A stretch of DNA of 64,000 nt from Alphaproteobacteria bacterium (GCA_009377445.1 WHUA01000001.1:518725-582724); one strand, 5' to 3'. Counted from the first letter of the stretch, positions 29,355 through 37,521 are shown. The notes: generated by a model not told the origin, from the sequence alone. A program made the numbers and translations.

Positions 29355-30572
29355 ATGGTAAGGCTGACGGATCTCGCCGACGTGGACGCCCGCCACCTTC
29401 TGGCGAAGGAATGCCCGCCTTTCGGCAGCGAGCCGTTCGTTGCCGGGCCGCCGCTCCGCGAGCGCCGGATCGCGATCGTCACCAGCGCCGGCCTGCACCG
29501 CCTCGGCGACCGCAGCTTCGACATCCAGGACACCGGCTACCGCGTCATTCCCGGCGATCTGCCGGCGAGCGAGCTCGTTATGACGCACAGCTCGGTCAAT
29601 TTCGACCGCACCGGTTTTCAGCAGGACACCAACGTCGTCTTCCCGATCGACCGCCTGCGTGAGCTGGCTGCCGAGGGCGAGATCGGCTCGGTGGCGCGCT
29701 TCCACTATTCGGTGATGGGGGCGGGCTGGCTGCCGCAGGAGATCGAGCCGACCGCCATCGAGCTCGCGGCGATGCTGAAGGAGGACGCGGTCAACGCCGT
29801 CCTGCTGTCGCCGGTCTGACCGAACTGCACCCGCGCCGTCGGCGCGGTCGCGCACTATCTGGAAAAGCAAGGCATCGCCACCGCCGGCATCAGTCTTGTC
29901 CGCGCCAACACGGAAGCGATGCGCCCGCCCCGCTTCCTGTGGGTCCCTTTCGAGCTGGGCCGGCCGTTTGGCGCGCCCGGCGACGCGGCCTTTCAGACCA
30001 AGGTGCTGCGCGCGCTGCTGGCCCTGCTGGCGCGCAAGGACGGGCCGGTCGTCCTGGAAGATTTTCCGGAGGATGCGCCCGCCGCGCCCGAGGACGACGG
30101 GACGGGCTGGGCCTGCCCGATAAACCTGCCGAAGCCGCAGGCGGCGGCAGAGCCGGCGATGCTGGAAGAAGTCTTGCGCGAAATCGCCCGGCTCGCGCCC
30201 TGGTACGCCTACGCCCGCGAGCGGCGCGGCCGCACGACCTTCGGCGTTTCCGGCCTGGAGATCGAACGGGTGGCGCGGTTCCTCCACGCCTTCTTCGACG
30301 GCGTTCCGGCGAACCCGGTTGCCGCCGTCACTCTCGGCGAGGCGCTTCGCCTCGCCTGCGAAGATTTGCGGTCGTGGTATCTCGAAGCGGCTACGGCGCG
30401 CCCCGGTGGGGCGGGAAGCCGCGCGCTCGCCGACTGGTTCTGGGGCGAGACGGCGGCGGGGCGACTCCTGCTGGCGCTGCAGCCGGTCTGCGCCGCAAGC
30501 GCCGATGCCGGCGTCCGCCACGTCGCGGAGTCCCAGTTCGTGCCGCGGTCGCAGCGCCACCGCCTCCCGTAG
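29355..30572 (+). CDS. Selenoprotein of the GrdB-like reductase family (UGA read as selenocysteine)
   Basis: The frame from ATG 29355 reaches TGA at 29817-29819 after 154 codons and continues without another stop to TAG 30570-30572, giving 405 residues with residue 155 read as selenocysteine. Both halves belong together: VTSAGLHRLGDRSF and FDRTGFQQDTNVVFPIDRL before the TGA; GAVAHYLEKQGIATAGISLV, then RPPRFLWVPFELGRPFGAPG after it. These are hallmarks of the glycine/sarcosine/betaine/D-proline reductase selenoprotein B family. The TGA is the first position of UPNC, a UxxC redox motif where relatives carry Cys or Sec. A SECIS-like hairpin follows at once. The substrate is unknown; no GrdA, GrdC/D/E or Prd partner genes are nearby. 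Standard gene calling would give two fragments or a pseudogene. Confidence 0.88.
29820..29848 (+). promoter_or_regulatory. Candidate bacterial SECIS element
   Basis: Directly after the UGA, a stem of 7 GC pairs (29831-29837 with 29841-29847), extended by A29829-U29848 with C29830 bulged, closes a GUC loop. Counting the U of UGA as 1, the loop G and U are at 22 and 23. In E. coli fdhF the SelB-contacted GU is at 23-24 with a bulged U at 17. The position, the loop GU and the bulge on the 5' side fit a SelB-binding hairpin, although the sequence also codes for protein. Confidence 0.7.
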
Positions 30573-30681
30573 CCGGCAGGCTTGACCGCCCGTTCCGCAC
30601 CAGCGATAACGCCGTTCGTTTCCGTCCCCGCGTCCAAAGCTGGGGACTCACCGCCGATCCGCGTGTCCAAAGCGAGGGACC

Positions 30682-31680
30682 ATGAACCGCATCTTTTCGG
30701 GCATTCAGCCCACCGGCAATCTCCATCTCGGCAATTATCTCGGCGCGATCCGCAACTGGGTCGACCTGCAGGGCGCCTACGAGTGCCTCTACTGCATCGT
30801 CGACCTGCATGCGATCACGCTATGGCAGGAGCCCGACGTGCTGCGCGCGAGCACGCGCGAGGTCACGGCCGGGCTGATCGCCGCCGGCATCGACCCGGAC
30901 AAGAACATCGTCTTCAATCAGAGCGTCAACCCCGACCACGCGACGCTCGCCTGGGTCTTCAACTGCGTCGCCCGGCTCGGCTGGCTCAACCGCATGACGC
31001 AATTCAAGGAGAAGGCGGGCAAGAACCGGGAGAACGCCTCCGTCGGGCTCTACGCCTATCCGAACCTGATGGCGGCCGACATCCTGGCCTACAAGGCGAC
31101 GCATGTGCCGGTCGGCGACGACCAGAAGCAGCATCTCGAGCTGGCGCGCGACATCGCCCAGAAATTCAACAGCGACTTCAAGGTCGATCTCTTCCCCTTG
31201 CCGGAGCCGATGATCCTCGGCGAAGCGACGCGGGTGATGTCCTTGCGCGACGGCCGCAGCAAGATGTCGAAATCGGACCCGTCCGAATACAGCCGGATCA
31301 ACCTGACCGACGGTCCGGACGATATCGCCCTCAAGATCCGCCGCGCCAAGACCGATCCGGAGCCGCTGCCGCGGGAAGCCGCCGGGCTGGAAGGCCGGCC
31401 GGAGGCGGACAACCTGATCGGCATATACGCGGCGCTTTCCCGCAAGAGCCGGGAGGCCGCGCTGGCCGCGGTCGGCGGCATGCAGTTCTCCCTATTCAAG
31501 CAGGAACTGACCGATCTCGCCGTTTCGATCCTGGGCCCGATCGGCGAGGAGATGCAGCGGCTGGTCAAGGACCCGGGCTATATCGACGGCGTGCTCCGCA
31601 AGGGGGGCGAGCGTGCCCGCGCCGTTTCCCGCCCGGTGATCGAGGAAGTTTACGAGCGCGTCGGCTTCGTCCAGCCGTAG
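30682..31680 (+). CDS. trpS: Tryptophanyl-tRNA synthetase
   Basis: TrpS charges tRNA-Trp with tryptophan and ATP. The 332-residue class I synthetase has the HIGH-type motif HLGN at 15-18 within [17 protein letters not shown], and KMSKS at 194-198. Its length equals the bacterial norm. A GAGGG ribosome site lies three bases before the ATG and is contributed by the second copy of a short direct repeat (30632-30647 and 30665-30680). The end of the gene, including its TAG, forms the first unit of an 11-bp tandem repeat. Confidence 0.98.
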   Translation: MNRIFSGIQPTGNLHLGNYLGAIRNWVDLQGAYECLYCIVDLHAITLWQEPDVLRASTREVTAGLIAAGIDPDKNIVFNQSVNPDHATLAWVFNCVARLGWLNRMTQFKEKAGKNRENASVGLYAYPNLMAADILAYKATHVPVGDDQKQHLELARDIAQKFNSDFKVDLFPLPEPMILGEATRVMSLRDGRSKMSKSDPSEYSRINLTDGPDDIALKIRRAKTDPEPLPREAAGLEGRPEADNLIGIYAALSRKSREAALAAVGGMQFSLFKQELTDLAVSILGPIGEEMQRLVKDPGYIDGVLRKGGERARAVSRPVIEEVYERVGFVQP

Positions 31681-31714
31681 CACAGCCGTAGCCCAGCCCT
31701 AGCCCAGCCGTAGC
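31671..31714 (+). repeat. 11-bp tandem repeat (4 units) across the trpS stop codon
   Basis: Four head-to-tail units of CCAGCCGTAGC, with single changes in units 2 and 3, start in the last codons of trpS and run 34 bp past its stop. Each unit contains TAG. The repeat probably arose by slippage of the gene end. Confidence 0.85.
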
Positions 31715-31742
31715 CAAGGCGTTTCTCGTGCGATTCGCAGCG

Positions 31743-31768
31743 CGGATGGAGAGAAGCGCAATTCGGGA
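31743..31768. repeat. Degenerate copy of the 11453-type repeat
   Basis: CGGATGGAGAGAAGCGCAAT followed by TCGGGA resembles the core CCCGGATGCAGCG...GCGAAATCCGGGA of the element at 11453-11484. It lacks the outer arms. The gap from 31681 to 31999 holds only repeats: the trpS tandem repeat, this core and the double hairpin at 31809-31884. I see no gene in it. Confidence 0.4.
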
Positions 31769-31808
31769 TGTTCGCTACGAAACTGCCCGTGAGCGGCGGA
31801 TACTCGGC

Positions 31809-31884
31809 CTCATGCTGAGCCTGTCGAAGCATGAGCGGCTCCGGCGCCCAGAGCTTACTCATCCTTCGACAAGCTCAGGATGAG
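31809..31884. repeat. Head-to-head pair of REP-like hairpins
   Basis: CTCATGCT (31809-31816) pairs with AGCATGAG (31828-31835), and CTCATCCT (31858-31865) pairs with AGGATGAG (31877-31884). The two 11-nt loops, GAGCCTGTCGA and TCGACAAGCTC, are inverted copies of each other with one difference. This is the layout of a composite interspersed palindromic element. The AAGCTCAGGATGAG core is common between genes in alphaproteobacteria. Confidence 0.75.
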
Positions 31885-31999
31885 GGATAAAATCAAACTT
31901 ATTCAATGGTTTAAGGTATGGTTAACGCCGCGTTATCTGTGATTGCCTGACCGGAGGGCGGATGGCAGACTGTGCGCCGGGGGAAAGGACGAGGGGTCT

Positions 32000-32536
32000 A
32001 TGAGCGGAGAAGCACAGGCTCCCGCGGGCGCGCCGTCAGCGGCGTCCCCGGACGGGCTCAAGGAGAGCGGGCGCAAGGAGCGTGTCTTCCTCGTCGTCGT
32101 CGACGACAGCGAGGAGATGCCGATCGCGCTGCATTACGCCTGCCGCCGGGCGCGGAACAACGGCGGCCGCGTGGCGTTGCTCTATGTCAGCAATCCCGCC
32201 AATTTCCAGCATTGGGCGGCGGTCGGCGACCTGATGCGCCAGGAGGCGCGCGAGGAGGGGGAGCAGCTCCTCCAGAAGCTCGGGGCGGAGGTATTCGAAT
32301 GGGCCGGCAGCTACCCGATCCTCTATATCCGTGAAGGGGATGTGCGCGAAGAGCTGGTGACGCTGATCGATGCGGAGCCGTCGATCTCCGTGCTTGTGCT
32401 CGCCGCGAACGCCGACTCCAGCGGGCCGGGGCCGATCATCAGCTACCTGCTCGGCAAGAAAACCCGTCAGTGCCGGGTCCCCATTACCATAGTACCAGGG
32501 GACCTCACGGACGAGGAATTGATTGAAATAACGTGA
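32000..32536 (+). CDS. Universal stress protein (UspA family)
   Basis: A 178-residue cytosolic protein. A disordered Ala/Pro/Gly-rich tail (1-26) precedes a UspA fold starting with RVFLVVVDDSEEMPIALHYACRRA. A G-x2-G-x9-S-type nucleotide loop is only partly evident near the end (ANADSSGPGPIISYLLGKK), so ATP binding is uncertain. ATG 32000 follows GAGGGG; the upstream frame to 31943 lacks a ribosome site. It precedes the Nfu gene by 139 bp. Its role is probably stress or energy sensing, known only from the family. Confidence 0.88.
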   Translation: MSGEAQAPAGAPSAASPDGLKESGRKERVFLVVVDDSEEMPIALHYACRRARNNGGRVALLYVSNPANFQHWAAVGDLMRQEAREEGEQLLQKLGAEVFEWAGSYPILYIREGDVREELVTLIDAEPSISVLVLAANADSSGPGPIISYLLGKKTRQCRVPITIVPGDLTDEELIEIT

Positions 32537-32675
32537 AAAATTCCTAGATCCCTAAGCGCAACCCCGGTGCGCCGAGTCTTCCAGACTACCGCGAAAGGGA
32601 GATTGTTCCGACCGATGGCGGCGACGCACTATTTCGAGACATCGCCGGGGTAACACCCGGAGAAAGAGGATTAAG

Positions 32676-33236
32676 ATGTTCATCCAGACTGAACAGACGC
32701 CCAACCCGGCAACGCTCAAGTTCCTTCCGGGACTTACCGTGCTCGAGCAAGGCACGGCGGATTTCACCGATGCCGCGGATGCACAGGCGCGGTCGCCGCT
32801 GGCGGCGCGCCTGTTCGAGGTCGACGGCGTCGGCGCCGTGTTCTTCGGGCGCGAGTTCATCACGATCACGAAGACGGATGAGAAAGAGTGGCACGTCATG
32901 AAGCCCGCCTTGCTGGGGGCGATCATGGAGCACTTCACCGCAGGCCGGGACGTCATGAACGCGGCGCCCGACGCCGGCAGCGAAGCCGATGCGGCGGAGG
33001 ACGACGAGATCGTCACGCAGATCAAGGAGCTTCTGGATACGCGGGTGCGCCCCGCGGTGGCGATGGACGGTGGCGACATCGTCTATCACGGATTTGAGAA
33101 CGGCGTCGTCTACCTGCACATGCAGGGCTCGTGCTCGGGATGTCCGAGCTCGACGGCGACGCTGAAAATGGGCATCGAGAACATGCTCAAACATTACATT
33201 CCGGAGGTCGTGGAAGTCCGCGCTATCGGAATATAG
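32676..33236 (+). CDS. Nfu-type iron-sulfur cluster scaffold (NifU family)
   Basis: It carries and transfers Fe-S clusters to target enzymes. The 186-residue protein has an N-terminal Nfu domain (MFIQTEQTPNPATLKFLPG) and a C-terminal NifU-like domain whose CSGC motif (GSCSGCPSS) binds a bridging cluster. A linker rich in Asp/Glu/Ala separates them. The start has AGAGGA as ribosome site, just after a short CCGGG hairpin. Possible users in this window include MiaB, Nth and the DUF1848 protein, but that is inference. Confidence 0.96.
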   Translation: MFIQTEQTPNPATLKFLPGLTVLEQGTADFTDAADAQARSPLAARLFEVDGVGAVFFGREFITITKTDEKEWHVMKPALLGAIMEHFTAGRDVMNAAPDAGSEADAAEDDEIVTQIKELLDTRVRPAVAMDGGDIVYHGFENGVVYLHMQGSCSGCPSSTATLKMGIENMLKHYIPEVVEVRAIGI

Positions 33237-33273
33237 GGCGCGGCGGAACGGCACTCCGGAGAGGAGCGAGGTG

Positions 33274-34254
33274 ATGAGGGTTGCAACGGCGAGTACTCGA
33301 GCGCAATTCGCGGAAATCGCACGTTCACGTGCGTTGGCTCTTGCGGCGGCAGGGGCCGTCGTAATCGGAACGGTCGCTACCTTCGCTCCTTCGGGCGTGA
33401 ACCTCGGCTCGATTTTGGAACGGGCCAACCTCGGGATGCGCAAGCCGGCTTCGGTGCTGGCTTTCAGCTCGCCGCTTGCGCTGCGCCAGCATTTCGCGAC
33501 GATCGGCTACGATCTCGACGCGGTCCGCACCGGCGCGACCTCCGTCCCACGCATCTTCCTCGCCCGGGTTCCGGCCGGGCTCGCGGACGTCACGCACACG
33601 ACGCATCGCAAGGACGTCTTCCTGCGGGTCATGCTGCCCTTGGTGCTCGAGGCGAACGAGCGGGTGCAGCAGCAGCGCGCGCAGCTTCTGGTGATGGACG
33701 CGAAGCTCGCCGCCGGGCAGCCGCTGACCGGCGAGCAGCAGGACCGCCTGGGCGCGATCGCCGCGGAATATGACCTCGATCCCGACCGTATCGACCTGCT
33801 GCTGCGCAGGGTCGACGCCGTTCCCCCGTCGCTCGCGCTTGCGCAGGCGGCGATCGAAAGCGGCTGGGGCACCTCGCGTTTCATCCTCGAAGGCAATGCC
33901 GTGTTCGGTCAGTGGGCCTGGGGTGACGAGCAAGGCTTGGTTCCCAATGGGCGCGAAGCAGGCAAGACACATAAGATCAAGAGCTTTCAGCTTCTTACGG
34001 ACTCCGTTCGCGCCTATGTCCATAACCTGAATACGCATAATGCCTATCGCGACTTTCGCGAGAAGCGCCTGATGCTGCGCGCCGAGGGCAAGCAGCTTGC
34101 GGGCATGGCGCTGGTTCCCACGCTCGGCGCCTATTCGGAGCTGAAGGGACAGTATCTCGACCTGCTGCGCAGCATCATCACGGCGAACGATTTGCAGCCG
34201 TTGGACGGCGCCCGCCTGCATGACGGGCCGGCGCTGCAGGCAACCGACGTCTAA
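33274..34254 (+). CDS. Bax-like glucosaminidase-domain protein
   Basis: It probably cleaves peptidoglycan glycan strands in the periplasm. An N-terminal signal anchor (about 19-42) precedes a glucosaminidase domain of the E. coli Bax/FlgJ type. The catalytic region LALAQAAIESGWGTSRF has the expected glutamate, and NAVFGQWAWG follows. The later conserved region holds VRAYVHNLNTHNAYRDFR. GTG 33271 and ATG 33274 are both possible; GAGGAG at 33261-33266 suits 33274. It is downstream of nfu on the same strand. Confidence 0.88.
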   Translation: MRVATASTRAQFAEIARSRALALAAAGAVVIGTVATFAPSGVNLGSILERANLGMRKPASVLAFSSPLALRQHFATIGYDLDAVRTGATSVPRIFLARVPAGLADVTHTTHRKDVFLRVMLPLVLEANERVQQQRAQLLVMDAKLAAGQPLTGEQQDRLGAIAAEYDLDPDRIDLLLRRVDAVPPSLALAQAAIESGWGTSRFILEGNAVFGQWAWGDEQGLVPNGREAGKTHKIKSFQLLTDSVRAYVHNLNTHNAYRDFREKRLMLRAEGKQLAGMALVPTLGAYSELKGQYLDLLRSIITANDLQPLDGARLHDGPALQATDV

Positions 34255-34290
34255 AAACCGCTAGAAAACGACCGGCTGCCCTGCCGCCTG

Positions 34291-35349
34291 CTACGGCTTC
34301 ACGTAGAACTGCGTTCCGTACCACTGCCAGCGGCCATCCGGCCCTGGCAGTGTGCAGTTGATCCGCGACCGGCCCTTCGGAAACGGGGCATCGAAGCGGA
34401 TCTCGATCCGGCGCTCTCCGGCCCGTTGCAGCGCCATCTTTCCGCGCTCGGAGTGATAGCAGGCAAGGCGTCCGGCATCGCCCGCCGCCTCTCCTAAAGT
34501 GAACCGGAATACCGGCGGGTTGGCGCCGGCGGCGATGAGCGGGTCGGCCGGCGCGACGTCCCGGACCGGCAGCGGCAGCGCGTCGAGCGCGAGGCGCATC
34601 CTCTCCGGCGCCGCGTGCGCCTCGTTCACGGGGAAGCGGGGCAGGTAGAACAGCGGCTGGCCGGGCGCAATGACCCCGGAATGCTGCCCGAAGGCCGCCC
34701 GGTAGCCGCTCTTCTTCGCCAACGCCATGACCGCGTTGCCGGCTTCGCCGAAGGGATAGGCGAACAGCGCCGGCTTCGCGCCGAGCTCGCGCCGCAGGAT
34801 GCGGTTCGATATCTCGATCTCCTCGCGGTTCTGCTTCGCCGTCGCGTCCACCATGTGCAGGTGGCTGTGCGAATGCGCGCCGATCGTGACGCCGCCGTCG
34901 CGAAGCTCGCGGATCTGGTCCCAGGTCATGTAGTCGGGCAGGCCGGCTTCGACGGGCTCCGTGGCGACGAACAGCGTGAACGGCAGCCCCGCCGCCCGCA
35001 GCCGCGGCCACGCCTCGGCATAGACGGAGCGATAGGCGTCGTCGACCGTGATCGCCACCGCGCGGTCGGGCAGCGGCTTGCCCCCCGCCAGCGCAGCGAC
35101 GATCTCGGGGAGCGGCAGCACCGCGTATTTGCCGGCGGTCAGCGCCGCGATATGGGCCTCGAACTGCTCGAGGCGGACATTCGTCACCGGATAGCGCGCA
35201 TCGCCGAAGCGGTGGTAGATGAGGATGACGGCGGAATCCGCCGCGTTCGCGGCGCCTGCGCCCAGCGCGCCCAGCACACACGGGGCCAGCGCGGCGGCCG
35301 ATGCAGCGGCGGCGAAGAGCCGCGCCAATCGCCAAATGTTGTAAATCAT
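34291..35349 (-). CDS. Secreted polysaccharide deacetylase
   Basis: A 352-residue protein with a clear signal peptide (cleavage after about residue 37, AANA). Its carbohydrate esterase 4 (NodB) domain has VILIYHRFGD, the catalytic/metal motif AITVDDAYRSVY (DD) and the zinc histidines in TIGAHSHSHLHM. The C-terminal 100 residues form an extra beta-rich domain ending in WQWYGTQFYVKP. The substrate could be cell-wall or capsule polysaccharide. The start is ATG 35349; the open frame upstream is antisense to the RutE-like gene. Confidence 0.92.
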   Translation of the reverse strand: MIYNIWRLARLFAAAASAAALAPCVLGALGAGAANAADSAVILIYHRFGDARYPVTNVRLEQFEAHIAALTAGKYAVLPLPEIVAALAGGKPLPDRAVAITVDDAYRSVYAEAWPRLRAAGLPFTLFVATEPVEAGLPDYMTWDQIRELRDGGVTIGAHSHSHLHMVDATAKQNREEIEISNRILRRELGAKPALFAYPFGEAGNAVMALAKKSGYRAAFGQHSGVIAPGQPLFYLPRFPVNEAHAAPERMRLALDALPLPVRDVAPADPLIAAGANPPVFRFTLGEAAGDAGRLACYHSERGKMALQRAGERRIEIRFDAPFPKGRSRINCTLPGPDGRWQWYGTQFYVKP

Positions 35350-35494
35350 GCTTGATTCGGGCAAGCACTCGGTTTGCACGACCTTGGCGCGCAGGTATAG
35401 GCCGCCTTGCCGGCGGCGACAAGCGTCGCGCGCCCGCGAGGCGCGCGCCGCCGCCTCGGAGGATGGGAGGATGGGGGGACGGGAGGATGGAACG

Positions 35495-36079
35495 ATGACG
35501 GTGGACGATGCCGCGCTCGACGCGGTTTTCCGGAACGCCCGGACGGTGCGCAAGTGGACGAGCCGGCCGGTCGCCGAGGCCACCCTGCGCGCCGCATACG
35601 ATCTCTGGAAGCTCGGGCCGACGAGCGGAAATTGCTGCCCGGCGCGCATCGTCTTCGTGGCCTCCGAGGCGGGCAAAGAAAAGCTGCGCCCCTGCCTGAT
35701 CCCTTCGAACGTGGAAAAGACGATGACGGCGCCGGTGACGGCGGTGATCGGCCACGACCTGGAATTCTACGAGTACCTGCCGCGCCTCTATCCTTTCGAG
35801 GACGCCCGCTCCTGGTTCGCCGGCAACCAGCCCCTGATCGACGCCACGGCATTCCGCAACGGCACGCTGCAGGGCGCCTATCTCATGCTCGCCTGCCGGT
35901 CGCTCGGGCTCGACTGCGGGCCGATGTCGGGCTTCGACAACGCAAAGGTCGATAGCGCCTTCTTCGCCGGCACCAGCGTGCGCTCCAATTTTCTGTGCAA
36001 TATCGGCTACGGCGACCGCACCGGCCTCGCCCCCCGGTCGCCGCGCCTGGATTTCGAGGAGGCCTGCCGCTTCGCATGA
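35495..36079 (+). CDS. RutE/HadB-like nitroreductase (malonic semialdehyde reductase family)
   Basis: This is an FMN-dependent NAD(P)H reductase of 194 residues, the size of E. coli RutE (196). Family features are the N-terminal FRNARTVRKWTSRPV, the FMN-contact segment LGPTSGNCCPARIVFV, and the C-terminal GFDNAKVDSAFF and SNFLCNIGYGDR. No pyrimidine-degradation (rut) genes are adjacent, so the substrate is unproven. The upstream 30 bp repeat GGGAGGATGG-like units, giving several overlapping ribosome sites; ATG 35495 gives the family N-terminus. Confidence 0.9.
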   Translation: MTVDDAALDAVFRNARTVRKWTSRPVAEATLRAAYDLWKLGPTSGNCCPARIVFVASEAGKEKLRPCLIPSNVEKTMTAPVTAVIGHDLEFYEYLPRLYPFEDARSWFAGNQPLIDATAFRNGTLQGAYLMLACRSLGLDCGPMSGFDNAKVDSAFFAGTSVRSNFLCNIGYGDRTGLAPRSPRLDFEEACRFA

Positions 36080-36109
36080 CAACTCGATGAGGCCGGGAAT
36101 GGGGCGCGG

Positions 36110-36811
36110 ATGAAGCTGCTCGCCATCGATACCGCCACCTCGGCGTGTTCGGTCGCGCTGCTCGCCGGCGGCCGGATCGTGGCCGAGCGCAGCGCCGACA
36201 TGCAGCGCGGGCACGCCGAGGCGCTGATGCCGATGGTGGCCGAGGTGCTCGCGGCATCCCTGTCCGCCTGCCCGCGCGGCTTCGCGGATCTCGATCTCAT
36301 CGCGGTCACGGCCGGACCCGGGGCGTTCACCGGCGTCAGGATCGGGCTGGCGGCAGCGGGCGCGATGGCCGCGGCGGCGGGCATTCCCGCCGTGGGACTG
36401 ACCACGCTCGAGGTCGTGGCCGCGGCTCAGCCCCCTTCCGGGCGGCCGCTCCTCGTCGCGCTCGACGCCAAGCGGGCGGACGTCTATTGCCAGCTTTTCG
36501 GCGCCGGCCCCGATTCCTCGATCCCGGCCCCGCTGACCGAGCCGCAGGCGATTCTGCCGGCCGACCTTCCCGCCCGCCTCCCCGCCGGCCCGGTCGCGCT
36601 CGCGGGCGACGGGGCCGGGCCGGCCGCGGCGGCGCTGCGGGCGGCCGGCCGCGAGGTTCTCCGCCTGCAGGGCCACGACCGCCCCGAGGCGGCGGTGCTG
36701 GCCCGGCTGGCGGCCGCGCGCTGGCAGGGCGCGCCGCCGCCCCTCGGATCGCCGCTCCGGCCCCTGTATCTGCGCGCGCCGGACGTCTCGCTGCCGGCGC
36801 GCGGCGCTTGA
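36110..36811 (+). CDS. tsaB: tRNA threonylcarbamoyladenosine biosynthesis protein TsaB
   Basis: TsaB partners TsaD and TsaE in making t6A at position 37 of ANN-decoding tRNAs. The 233-residue protein has the ASKHA fold start LLAIDTATSACSVALL and the GPGAFTGVRIGLAAA loop. The C-terminal third is proline/alanine-rich, usual for GC-rich alphaproteobacteria. The stop overlaps or abuts the rimI start, so the two are probably coupled. Confidence 0.96.
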   Translation: MKLLAIDTATSACSVALLAGGRIVAERSADMQRGHAEALMPMVAEVLAASLSACPRGFADLDLIAVTAGPGAFTGVRIGLAAAGAMAAAAGIPAVGLTTLEVVAAAQPPSGRPLLVALDAKRADVYCQLFGAGPDSSIPAPLTEPQAILPADLPARLPAGPVALAGDGAGPAAAALRAAGREVLRLQGHDRPEAAVLARLAAARWQGAPPPLGSPLRPLYLRAPDVSLPARGA

Positions 36812-36813
36812 CC

Positions 36814-37311
36814 GTGGTCGAGATCCGCCCCCTTGCCGAGGGCGAAGGCGCGGTTCTCGACGCGCTCTACACGGAATGCCTCGACGAGCCGCTCGCCGCC
36901 CCGGTGCGCGCGAGCCTGCTCGCATCGCCCGGCATGTGGGCGTCGATCGCCTGGGTGGAGGTGGAGGTGGAGGCGGAGGCCGGGGCTGCGGAAGGCCGCG
37001 CCGCCGCCGGCTTCGTCATGGCCCGCAGCATCGCCGGCGAGGCCGAGATCGTCGGCATCGGCGTGCTGCCGCAACGGCGCCGCGCAGGGATCGGCGGGGC
37101 GCTGCTCGCCGATGCGATGGTCCGCGCCGCCGCGCTCGGGGCGGAGGCGATCTTCCTCGAAGTCGCGGAGGACAATCCAGCCGCCGCCGCGCTCTACCGG
37201 AGCGCCGGGTTCCGGCCGGTCGGGCGCAGGCCCGGCTACTATCGGCGCAAGAGTAAGCTGCCCATTGCTGCGTTGATCATGCGTCGTACCGTGAAGAAAT
37301 CTGATTCTTAA
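36814..37311 (+). CDS. rimI: Ribosomal-protein-alanine acetyltransferase (RimI-like GNAT)
   Basis: It probably acetylates the N-terminus of S18 or other proteins with acetyl-CoA. The 165-residue GNAT has the CoA-binding motif GVLPQRRRAGIGGALLADA and EVAEDNPAAAALYRSAGFRPVGRRPGYY, typical of RimI. GTG 36814 is chosen; TTG 36808 would overlap the tsaB TGA as TTGA. Residues 48-55 are (VE)3AE, coded by four tandem GTGGAG-type hexamers (36955-36978), an insertion in a variable loop. Confidence 0.88.
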   Translation: MVEIRPLAEGEGAVLDALYTECLDEPLAAPVRASLLASPGMWASIAWVEVEVEAEAGAAEGRAAAGFVMARSIAGEAEIVGIGVLPQRRRAGIGGALLADAMVRAAALGAEAIFLEVAEDNPAAAALYRSAGFRPVGRRPGYYRRKSKLPIAALIMRRTVKKSDS

Positions 37312-37339
37312 TTGAAATATTAGAAAAAATAACCATCTC

Positions 37340-37369
37340 TTGCTCCCACCGCCAAATGCTTGCTAGATT
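37340..37369 (+). promoter_or_regulatory. Possible sigma-70 promoter of mucR
   Basis: TTGCTC (37340-37345) and TAGATT (37364-37369) are 18 bp apart in a locally AT-rich 210-bp intergenic region. That composition is unlike the rest of the window, and MucR is known to bind AT-rich DNA and often represses itself. A TTCCGC/GCGGAA hairpin lies nearer the gene. The match is only moderate. Confidence 0.35.
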
Positions 37370-37521
37370 ATGACTAACGATGTTTCTTCGGCTATTAACG
37401 ACACTCAGAATCGGTTAGTCGGCGAGACCAATACAAAGAATAAAAAGACAGGAGTGGTTTCCGCGAAAAACTGCGGAAAAGGGTCATGGTGGTGACCTAA
37501 TCAATAAAGGGGCACGGTAAG

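Noticed and set aside
29355..29819. Short gene ended by TGA followed by a broken remainder (pseudogene)
   Set aside because: The frame stays open for 250 codons after the TGA with conserved family sequence. The TGA lies on the redox residue and a SECIS-like hairpin follows, so recoding explains it better than decay.
34178..36925. 915-codon minus-strand open frame
   Set aside because: It crosses several real genes on both strands (deacetylase, RutE-like, tsaB) in the wrong frame and is arginine-rich low-complexity.
37312..37521. tRNA or small RNA gene in the AT-rich gap before mucR
   Set aside because: No cloverleaf or tRNA consensus boxes were found. The composition fits a MucR-bound promoter region better.
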